In this document: in pieces, positions 1 through 4,086 of the stretch
Layout: each line of letters begins with the position of its first letter
How positions within the stretch are numbered: position 1 is the stretch's first letter
From: 2-01-FULL-33-17 sp964401705
GTDB taxonomy: Bacteria; Patescibacteriota; Minisyncoccia; Phycocordibacterales; UBA9973
DNA length: 5,676 bases
Direction: 5' to 3'
Assembly: GCA_964401705.1 (NCBI GenBank)
Contig: CAYNZJ010000030.1
Location: forward strand, 1-5,676
The notes under the pieces: model-generated
The model's input: the letters and a program-made list of their open reading frames with translations, nothing else
Databases searched by the model: none
Told to the model about the DNA's origin: nothing
Made by a program: the position numbers and the translations under genes

Positions 1-88
1 GCGGAAGTGGTGAGATTCGAACTCACGGTCCGCTTTCACGGACGACTGTTTTCAAGACAGTTGCCTTAAACCACTCAGCCACACTTCC
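1..88 (-). tRNA. tRNA-Ser, anticodon UGA
   Basis: This is a class II tRNA that reads UCA and related serine codons. Read on the minus strand, the acceptor arm GGAAGTG (88-82) pairs with CACTTCC (9-3), with G at position 2 as discriminator. The D arm runs from about 79 to 63. The anticodon stem ACTGT/ACAGT encloses the loop CTTGAAA, with anticodon TGA at 54-52. A long variable arm, GTCCG paired with CGGAC (43-28), is diagnostic of Ser-type tRNAs. The T arm is GTGAG-TTCGAAT-CTCAC (26-10). Position 1 gives C after the discriminator, so a CCA tail may be encoded but is cut by the window edge. Confidence 0.97.
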
Positions 89-95
89 ACTTACA

Positions 96-124
96 ACCTT
101 ACCTTATTTAAAAGCTTTTTTCAA
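96..124 (-). promoter_or_regulatory. Candidate promoter of the tRNA-Ser gene
   Basis: On the minus strand a -35-like TTGAAA (124-119) is followed after 17 bases by TAAGGT (101-96). TAAGGT keeps the three most conserved -10 positions (T, A and final T). Transcription would start around 89-88, almost exactly at the mature 5' end of the tRNA. A second overlapping TAAGGT lies at 106-101. This is a pattern match only. Confidence 0.35.
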
Positions 125-134
125 GTTTTTAGTT

Positions 135-164
135 TTGTCTAAAATATGGTATTTTAAATATATT
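135..164 (+). promoter_or_regulatory. Candidate promoter of the membrane-protein gene
   Basis: TTGTCT (135-140, 4 of 6 matches to TTGACA) and TATATT (159-164, 5 of 6 matches to TATAAT) are separated by 18 bases. The predicted start, near 170, falls at the left arm of the inverted repeat that ends at the start codon of the gene at 282. The mRNA would therefore have a leader of about 110 bases. A competing Bacteroidota-like -7 element, TATATTTG, lies at 207-214 but has no clear upstream partner. Confidence 0.35.
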
Positions 165-166
165 GT

Positions 167-281
167 CCCGTGTGAAGTTATTTCGTTAACGGGGGGGCAA
201 ATACATTATATTTGTATTAAATTAATTTAGTTTTAATATTTTAAATAAGGACGGAAATCTAGATTTCCTACTTCTAACGGG
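167..281 (+). promoter_or_regulatory. Structured 5' leader with terminal inverted repeat
   Basis: The left arm CCCGTGTGAAGT (167-178) is complementary at 10 of 12 positions to the right arm ACTTCTAACGGG (270-281), which directly touches the ATG at 282. Inside are a second CCCGT/ACGGG pairing (167-171 with 189-193), a purine-rich AAGGACGG at 247-254 and a perfect 16-base palindrome at 253-268. The arrangement and end sequences resemble the leader of rpsT at 2157-2262. It could be a regulatory leader RNA or a copy of a dispersed repeat. No Shine-Dalgarno lies at normal distance from the ATG. Confidence 0.45.
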
Positions 282-887
282 ATGGAAACAATTGAAATTT
301 ATACACGCGGGGCAACAATACTACATTTAATTGGTGTAATTTTGGGTGTAGGTAGTGCAACTATTACTGATGTTTTATTTTTTAAATTTGTTGGTGATAA
401 ACACATAACCGCACAAGAAGCTAAATTAATGGACAAACTAGCAAAATTAATTTGGGTATCATTAATTATTTTAATAATTAGCGGATTAATGCTTTTTATT
501 CCAAGTTTTGAAAGACTTTCAGTTTCGGGGAAATTTTTAACTAAAAATATTGGATTATTAGTTTTGGTTATTAATGGACTTGTTTTAGGTTACTATATCC
601 GTCCTAAATTAGTAAAAATTGATTTTAGTAATAATGGTAAATCACGATTTGGTCTATCACATGAAGTGAATCGCAAAATGCGAAGATTAGCTACCATTGC
701 CGGAGTCGTGTCTATCACGACTTGGTATTTCATTTTTATCCTTGGGGCATTACGTGGGATAACATTCCCTGCTGTTTATGGAATTAGTGCATACATATTT
801 ATATTAATAGTATCTTGTATTGGTGGATTAATGCATGAAAACGGAGTCTTTAAAAAAATCCAAAGAAAACTAAAAGAAAGTATATAA
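282..887 (+). CDS. Five-helix integral membrane protein, function unknown
   Basis: I do not recognise a named family. The 201-residue product has about five hydrophobic segments, near residues 11-35, 54-74, 85-106, 137-158 and 164-184. A basic loop lies between helices 3 and 4 (about 107-136, with NRKMRR), and the C-terminus is lysine-rich and probably cytoplasmic. Helix 1 carries H15 in LHLIGVILGVGSATITD, a small-residue-rich helix ending in Asp. That style recalls DUF2269/CopD-like membrane proteins, where a helix-1 histidine may bind heme or metal, but this is only resemblance. Similar hypothetical proteins seem common in Parcubacteria. The start at 282 is the only upstream in-frame ATG before the hydrophobic region and directly follows TCTAACGGG, the same context as rpsT. 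The gene is monocistronic, with a terminator 16 bases after the stop. Confidence 0.85.
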   Translation: METIEIYTRGATILHLIGVILGVGSATITDVLFFKFVGDKHITAQEAKLMDKLAKLIWVSLIILIISGLMLFIPSFERLSVSGKFLTKNIGLLVLVINGLVLGYYIRPKLVKIDFSNNGKSRFGLSHEVNRKMRRLATIAGVVSITTWYFIFILGALRGITFPAVYGISAYIFILIVSCIGGLMHENGVFKKIQRKLKESI

Positions 888-902
888 AAACCACAAAAAT
901 AA

Positions 903-928
903 ACCCCCTTGACGGGGGTATTGTTTTA
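903..928 (+). terminator. Rho-independent terminator of the membrane-protein gene
   Basis: ACCCCC (903-908) pairs with GGGGGT (914-919) around the loop TTGAC, followed by ATTGTTTTA. The stem is short but GC-rich, with a weak T-run. It lies just after the stop at 887. The loop and right arm also supply the -35 hexamer of the next gene's candidate promoter. Confidence 0.75.
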
Positions 929-937
929 TATTAGAGT
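909..937 (+). promoter_or_regulatory. Candidate sigma-70-type promoter of the sigma factor gene
   Basis: TTGACG (909-914, 5 of 6 matches to TTGACA) is followed after exactly 17 bases by TAGAGT (932-937, 4 of 6 matches to TATAAT). Transcription would start near 944, leaving a 5' leader of only about 12 A-rich bases (AATAACAAAAAA) and no Shine-Dalgarno. The -35 lies inside the preceding terminator hairpin. Confidence 0.5.
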
Positions 938-956
938 GTGAATAAATAACAAAAAA

Positions 957-1835
957 ATGAGGCAACTAAAAATAAGTAAACAATTTACTAATCGCGAAAA
1001 CAAATCGCTTGACAAGTACCTTAACGAAATTTCTAAGGTTCCAATGATCGATGCCCAAGAAGAGGTGGAATTAGCTAGAAGAATAAGAGAAGGCGACCAA
1101 ACAGCCTTTGAAAAGCTAGTGAACGCAAATCTGCGTTTCGTAGTATCGGTGTCCAAACAATACCAAAATCAAGGACTCACATTAGGAGACCTTATCGATG
1201 AAGGGAATTTGGGTTTAATGAAAGCTGCTAAACGTTTTGATGAAACCCGTGGTTTTAAGTTCATTTCATATGGCGTTTGGTGGATTCGTCAGTCAATCTT
1301 ACAAGCTTTGGCAGATCAATCTCGTATTGTGAGACTTCCATTAAATAAAGTAGGATCAATAGCACGTATTTCGGCTATGGCTGCAAAATTAGAGCAAGAG
1401 CACGAACGTGAACCTACAGCCGAAGAAATTGCAGTAGCATTAGATTTACCTTTATGGGACGTTGAAAATGCGATAAGAATAAATAAAGCCAGCAGGACGG
1501 CATTTAGTTTAAATGAGCCTCCACCTGAAATGACAGGTGAAGACCTTGAAATGGTCAATATTCTTGCCCAAGATACCGAGCCCTCTCCTGATTCAGGATT
1601 AACAACAGAATCTCTTCAAAAAGAAATTCAACGTGTAATAAAAACCTTGAGTGAAAAAGAGCGCGATGTATTGAAATATTATTATGGATTAGAAGGTGGA
1701 CCAACTTATACCCTTGAGAGTATAAGTGAAAAAACGGGTCTAACACGCAAACGCGTTCGTCAGATCAAAGAAAAAGCTCTTAAAAAATTGAGAAGAACAT
1801 CAAAGATTAAAATTCTTAAAACTTATTTAGGGTAG
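957..1835 (+). CDS. rpoD: Primary-type RNA polymerase sigma factor (RpoD/SigA, Bacteroidota-like)
   Basis: This sigma-70 family protein directs RNA polymerase to promoters. The 292 residues hold region 1.2 (about 17-47, SLDKYLNEISKVP), region 2 (about 54-118, with GNLGLMKAAKRFDETRGFKF and the -10-melting WWIRQSI at 108-114), region 3 (about 122-205) and region 4 (about 217-285). The helix-turn-helix GLTRKRVRQIKEKALKKLR is at 261-279. There is no region 1.1, and the length is near the roughly 290 residues usual for Bacteroidota RpoD. The start MRQLKISKQ, the sequence VRQIKEKA and the tail ILKTYLG match the Bacteroidota form as I remember it. K265 replaces the Glu equivalent to E. coli E585, a -35-contacting residue. 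G106 replaces the usual Ala before VWW. The start follows an A-run without Shine-Dalgarno. The gene is isolated between two terminators. Whether it is the main or an additional sigma factor cannot be told from this window. Confidence 0.95.
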   Translation: MRQLKISKQFTNRENKSLDKYLNEISKVPMIDAQEEVELARRIREGDQTAFEKLVNANLRFVVSVSKQYQNQGLTLGDLIDEGNLGLMKAAKRFDETRGFKFISYGVWWIRQSILQALADQSRIVRLPLNKVGSIARISAMAAKLEQEHEREPTAEEIAVALDLPLWDVENAIRINKASRTAFSLNEPPPEMTGEDLEMVNILAQDTEPSPDSGLTTESLQKEIQRVIKTLSEKERDVLKYYYGLEGGPTYTLESISEKTGLTRKRVRQIKEKALKKLRRTSKIKILKTYLG

Positions 1836-1845
1836 CACTACCCTA
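1828..1845 (+). repeat. Hairpin spanning the sigma factor stop codon
   Basis: TAGGGTAG (1828-1835) and CTACCCTA (1838-1845) form an inverted repeat with a two-base centre, so a seven-pair stem with a GCAC loop is likely in RNA. The stop codon TAG (1833-1835) is inside it. No T-run follows (TAAAAAATAA), so it is not a terminator by itself. It may protect the mRNA 3' end or be one of the many short palindromes in this window. Confidence 0.6.
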
Positions 1846-1868
1846 TAAAAAATAAACTCCGAAAAAGG

Positions 1869-1904
1869 AAACCCGCTTGATTATCAAGCGGGGTTTTTAT
1901 TTTC
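1869..1904. terminator. Terminator between sigma factor gene and rpsT
   Basis: CCCGCTTGA (1872-1880) pairs with TCAAGCGGG (1884-1892) around the loop TTA. One G is bulged, and then AAA (1869-1871) pairs with TTT. On the plus strand TTTTTATTTT follows, so this is a strong Rho-independent terminator for the sigma factor gene. On the minus strand the hairpin follows the rpsT stop and leads into TTTCCTTTTT, so it probably also ends rpsT transcription, less efficiently. Confidence 0.9.
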
Positions 1905-2156
1905 CTATTTAGTTATTCTTGAAAGAAGTGACTTTTTACGAGAAGCGGTATTTTTTTTCAAAACTCCTTTTTTCATTGCTTTATCAATTGCTGATTGAGC
2001 TTTAAAAAGTAATTTTTTAGCTTCGTCTTTATTAGTCTTTGAAAGTTTTACAACATTTTTTGTTACTTCTTTGTAGATTTTAGTAACACGATCGTTTACA
2101 GCTTTTTTCTTGACTGATCCACGAAGTGCTTTTTTAGCTGATTTTGTAATTGGCAT
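1905..2156 (-). CDS. rpsT: 30S ribosomal protein S20
   Basis: S20 binds 16S rRNA early in assembly of the small ribosomal subunit. The 83-residue, Lys/Arg-rich, all-helical product matches the usual family length of about 85-90. The N-terminal KSAKKALR and the C-terminal AIDKAMKKGVLKKNTASRKKSLLSR are hallmarks of the three-helix S20 fold. MPITKSAKKALR is the form I associate with Parcubacteria. The ATG at 2156 directly follows TCTCTAACGGG, with no Shine-Dalgarno at normal spacing. The gene stands alone and converges on the sigma factor gene. The long inverted-repeat leader upstream suggests translational control, which is common for ribosomal proteins, but any mechanism here is inferred. Confidence 0.95.
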   Translation of the reverse strand: MPITKSAKKALRGSVKKKAVNDRVTKIYKEVTKNVVKLSKTNKDEAKKLLFKAQSAIDKAMKKGVLKKNTASRKKSLLSRITK

Positions 2157-2262
2157 CCCGTTAGAGACAGGTCGCGGTCTTTCAACAACATACCCACCTT
2201 TTAATTAATTTCTAATGTTTAATTCTTTATTCTTTCCCGAAGCGACCGCAGTCTCTAACGGG
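2157..2262 (-). promoter_or_regulatory. Long hairpin leader of rpsT
   Basis: On the minus strand CCCGTTAGAGAC (2262-2251) is a perfect 12-base complement of GTCTCTAACGGG (2168-2157), which touches the rpsT ATG. Further in, GCGGTC (2249-2244) pairs with GACCGC (2179-2174) across a 1-by-5 internal loop. A 64-base AT-rich apical part carries AAGGTGG (2200-2194) and an ATG (2191-2189). Folding would place the region next to the rpsT start codon in a strong stem. The minus-strand TAAAAT (2274-2269) would start transcription at about 2262, exactly at the base of the stem. The same end sequence and layout occur before the gene at 282. Confidence 0.65.
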
Positions 2263-2268
2263 AGGCAT

Positions 2269-2274
2269 ATTTTA
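2269..2274 (-). promoter_or_regulatory. Candidate -10 element for rpsT, proximal
   Basis: TAAAAT on the minus strand lies seven bases before the 5' base of the rpsT leader hairpin. The hexamer 17 bases upstream (CCGTGT) is a poor -35, so support is weak. The appeal is only that the transcript would begin exactly at the hairpin. Confidence 0.25.
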
Positions 2275-2351
2275 TGTCTGTAATTTAGCTACACGGAACC
2301 AAACTACACAAATCTAATATTCCCGAGACACTGGCAATATAAGACAAAATA

Positions 2352-2360
2352 ACTATACCA
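2352..2360 (-). promoter_or_regulatory. Candidate extended -10 promoter for rpsT, distal
   Basis: On the minus strand TGGTATAGT has the extended -10 TG motif one base before TATAGT (5 of 6 matches to TATAAT). A poor TTCCTT lies 17 bases upstream. Transcription from here would give an rpsT leader of about 190 bases that includes the whole hairpin at 2157-2262. Confidence 0.3.
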
Positions 2361-2386
2361 GAAAAATTATAAAAAGGAAAGGAGCA

Positions 2387-2466
2387 TAGTAAAGCTTTAT
2401 AAAAAGTTTTTTGAGCCGTCCGAGGATCCTTTGGCGCAGGACCGAGAAAAAATTTTTAGTAAAGCT
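2387..2466. mobile_element. Possible MITE-like hairpin element with 10-base direct repeats
   Basis: TAGTAAAGCT occurs at 2387-2396 and again at 2457-2466. The 60 bases between begin and end with complementary A/T runs: 2402-2412 pairs with 2447-2457, eleven pairs including one G-T. The centre is markedly GC-rich (2413-2446), with GTCC (2418-2421) facing GGAC (2439-2442) and the palindrome AGGATCCT (2423-2430). A palindromic insert with target-site-like duplications would explain this GC island in an AT-rich intergenic region. I see no coding capacity. A structured RNA or a chance repeat is the alternative. Confidence 0.4.
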
Positions 2467-2477
2467 AAAATAAAATA

Positions 2478-2486
2478 TGCTACAAT
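2478..2486 (+). promoter_or_regulatory. Extended -10 promoter of ruvA-mutM
   Basis: TG-C-TACAAT (2478-2486) is an extended -10 motif with 5 of 6 matches to TATAAT. No convincing -35 lies 16-18 bases upstream, which extended -10 promoters tolerate. Six bases separate it from the ATG at 2493, so the predicted transcription start coincides with the start codon. Confidence 0.6.
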
Positions 2487-2492
2487 AGGACT

Positions 2493-3065
2493 ATGATAGC
2501 TCAAATTACAGGTACAGTAGTAGATAAAGACGAAAAAGGTGTAGTTATAGACAATAATGGTATTGGGTACCTTGTTTTTATGACACCCATTGATATGCCA
2601 ATGATTGGTGATAATGTCACTATTTTAACTGTATTTGTAGTCCGTGAAGATGCTCAGGAGCTATATGGTTTTACTAACAAAACATCACGGGATTTATTCA
2701 AACTTTTAATTACCATTTCTGGTATTGGACCACGGAGCGCACTAGGTATATTATCGTTAGCTAGCCCAAATGATTTACTAACTTATATTAATCGTGGTGA
2801 TGCAAATTATTTAACCAAAGTTTCCGGCATTGGTAAAAAAACAGCCGAAAAAATAATACTAGAACTACGCGACAAAATTAAAAACATGGTTAATAATGAT
2901 GAAGGTGTTGGATCTGTTACTAACGATGCACTGGATGCATTAACTGCCTTGGGGTATTCCGCACAAGACATAAGATCAGCTCTAGCTAAATTACCCCCTG
3001 ATATTGATACTAATGATACTCAACTAGTTATCCGCACTGTACTTAAAATCGTAAGAAAAATGTAA
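2493..3065 (+). CDS. ruvA: Holliday junction branch migration protein RuvA
   Basis: RuvA binds four-way DNA junctions as a tetramer and positions the RuvB motor during recombinational repair. The 190 residues (E. coli 203) show the N-terminal OB-fold (about 1-62, MIAQITGTV start). It includes the acidic pin E52-D53 in VREDAQELYGF. Two helix-hairpin-helix motifs follow, ISGIGPRSALGILS (75-88) and VSGIGKKTAEKIILEL (110-125). A flexible linker (about 128-142) precedes the RuvB-binding domain III (about 143-190). The usual partner ruvB is not next to it; mutM follows two bases after the stop. The ATG at 2493 matches the conserved family start. AGGA at 2487-2490 is too close to be a good ribosome site, and with the extended -10 just upstream the message is probably leaderless. 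Confidence 0.97.
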   Translation: MIAQITGTVVDKDEKGVVIDNNGIGYLVFMTPIDMPMIGDNVTILTVFVVREDAQELYGFTNKTSRDLFKLLITISGIGPRSALGILSLASPNDLLTYINRGDANYLTKVSGIGKKTAEKIILELRDKIKNMVNNDEGVGSVTNDALDALTALGYSAQDIRSALAKLPPDIDTNDTQLVIRTVLKIVRKM

Positions 3066-3067
3066 AT

Positions 3068-4057
3068 ATGCCCGAGTTACCTGAAGTAACAACAACTGTA
3101 AATGGAATAAATACCGAATGCGTTGGCTGGACTATACAAGATGTCTGGACAGATTTGGCGGTTAATAAACCCAGCCGAGTAGACTTTTATAATACTATTA
3201 AATATCTCCCTTATTTTAAAAACTTTGCAAAGGTTGTAAAGAATAAAAAAATAATTAGAGCAAAAAGACGAGGTAAAAATATTTTAATAGAACTAGATTC
3301 TGGACCAATTATTTTAATTCATATGAAAATGACTGGCCATATGATGGTGGGTGACTATGAATATAATAAAAAAATTAATCCGCCAACTGGCGGATGGATA
3401 CCAAGTAAAACACAAAAAAATTTGGCGTTACATGACCCATATAACCGATTTATACATTTTGTGTTTACACTTACCCCTCCCCAACCCTCCCCTAAATTAG
3501 GGCAGGGAGAAATAAAAACAAAACACTTAGTTTTGTGTGATTCTCGCAAATTTGCCAAAGTTGCACTACTGGAAAATGAAGACCATCATAAAACTCATCT
3601 GCATGGGCACGGCCCCGAGCCAATAAACCCTGACATTAGTTATACTGATTTTAAAAAAGCATTAGACACTGCCCCCGCAAACAATCGTCCAATTAAAATA
3701 CTATTAATGGACACCCGCACAATTGCAGGTATTGGGAATATTTACAGCGATGAAATGCTTTTTAGTTCCAATATCCACCCACAAAGTAAATGGAATAAAA
3801 TCCCTGAGAAATATAAAAAACTACTTTGTAAAGAAATGCTTAAAATTTTGAAAAAAGGAATTGACTTTGGTGGGGATTCTATGAGCGACTACCGCAACAT
3901 TTATGGGGCTCGTGGAGAATTTCAAAACAAACATAATGCTTATCGTAAAACCGGAAGTAAATGTACTAAACCCAAATGTACTGGCACAATTACCCGCACT
4001 GTGATTACTGGACGCAGTAGCCACTACTGCCCTATCCACCAAAATTTATATAAATAA
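3068..4057 (+). CDS. mutM: Formamidopyrimidine-DNA glycosylase (Fpg/MutM) with expanded loop
   Basis: MutM excises 8-oxoguanine and ring-opened purines and nicks the abasic site (base excision repair). Catalytic P2 and E3 are in MPELPEV, and the conserved Lys is K70 in RRGK. The wedge residues are M88 (HMKMTG) and R160/F162 (DSRKF). The helix-two-turn-helix lies around AGIGNIYSDE (220-229), and GRSSHY (315-320) holds the zinc-finger Arg. The zinc finger is atypical: C299-X4-C304, then C321-X2-H324, where the family normally has CX2C and CX2C. At 329 residues it is longer than the usual 270-290. The extra length is mainly at about 97-151 and contains two palindrome-encoded stretches, NPPTGGW (104-110) and PSPKLGQG (140-147). 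It starts two bases after ruvA, so translation is probably coupled. Confidence 0.96.
   Translation: MPELPEVTTTVNGINTECVGWTIQDVWTDLAVNKPSRVDFYNTIKYLPYFKNFAKVVKNKKIIRAKRRGKNILIELDSGPIILIHMKMTGHMMVGDYEYNKKINPPTGGWIPSKTQKNLALHDPYNRFIHFVFTLTPPQPSPKLGQGEIKTKHLVLCDSRKFAKVALLENEDHHKTHLHGHGPEPINPDISYTDFKKALDTAPANNRPIKILLMDTRTIAGIGNIYSDEMLFSSNIHPQSKWNKIPEKYKKLLCKEMLKILKKGIDFGGDSMSDYRNIYGARGEFQNKHNAYRKTGSKCTKPKCTGTITRTVITGRSSHYCPIHQNLYK
3378..3395. repeat. In-frame palindrome in mutM, first
   Basis: ATCCGCC (3378-3384) and GGCGGAT (3389-3395) are perfect inverted repeats around AACT. They encode NPPTGGW in the extra loop between the MTGHMMVG motif and the DSRKF motif. The local GC content is well above the surrounding A/T-rich codons, which fits an inserted short palindromic repeat. 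Confidence 0.7.
3485..3507. repeat. In-frame palindrome in mutM, second
   Basis: CCCTCCCCTAA (3485-3495) and TTAGGGCAGGG (3497-3507) form an inverted repeat with a one-base centre and a single C-C mismatch (3489 with 3503). It encodes PSPKLGQG within TLTPPQPSPKLGQGE. ACACTTA flanks the segment on both sides (3467-3473 and 3523-3529). The C-rich run is unlike its neighbours and looks like an inserted repeat. Confidence 0.7.
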
Positions 4058-4083
4058 AAACCGCTAAATTATTAGCGGTTTTT
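4056..4083. terminator. Bidirectional terminator between mutM and dsbB
   Basis: AAAAACCGCTAA (4056-4067) and TTAGCGGTTTTT (4072-4083) are perfect complements around ATTA. A T-run follows the GC core on either strand, so the hairpin can end both the ruvA-mutM transcript and the convergent minus-strand transcript. It overlaps the last two bases of the mutM stop and ends three bases before the dsbB stop codon. Confidence 0.93.
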
Positions 4084-4086
4084 ATT

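Larger units (their letters stand above)
2263..2492. other. Intergenic region between rpsT leader and ruvA
   Basis: This is the rest of the 336-base gene-free stretch between the divergent rpsT and ruvA. It holds the two candidate rpsT promoters, the possible 60-base insertion with its direct repeats and the ruvA promoter. A good Shine-Dalgarno-like AAAGGAG sits at 2378-2384, but no start codon follows at a usable distance, so I find no small gene there. Confidence 0.6.

Noticed and set aside
207..214. TATATTTG, a match to the Bacteroidota -7 consensus TAnnTTTG, upstream of the membrane gene
   Set aside because: Such an AT-rich motif is expected several times by chance in this sequence, and no TTTG lies at the proper distance upstream.
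1522..1539. CACCTG/CAGGTG inverted repeat inside the sigma factor gene
   Set aside because: Only six base pairs with a six-base loop, in a linker region; too short to separate from chance.
926..1746. Open frames on the minus strand opposite the sigma factor gene
   Set aside because: They are antisense shadows of a clearly recognisable sigma factor gene and encode no recognisable protein.
2157..2262. Spaced repeats considered as a CRISPR remnant
   Set aside because: Only two arms exist and they are inverted, not direct; no regular spacers and no cas genes are nearby.
2371..2400. AAAGGAG Shine-Dalgarno-like site, possibly of a small gene before ruvA
   Set aside because: No ATG, GTG or TTG follows within a usable distance, and no reading frame of note continues.
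3355..3558. Open frame opposite the expanded loop of mutM
   Set aside because: It arises because the palindromes and C-rich stretch lack stops on the other strand; there is no start context and no family resemblance.
3821..4042. Open frame opposite the 3' part of mutM
   Set aside because: Antisense to conserved MutM motifs including the zinc finger; low-complexity translation.
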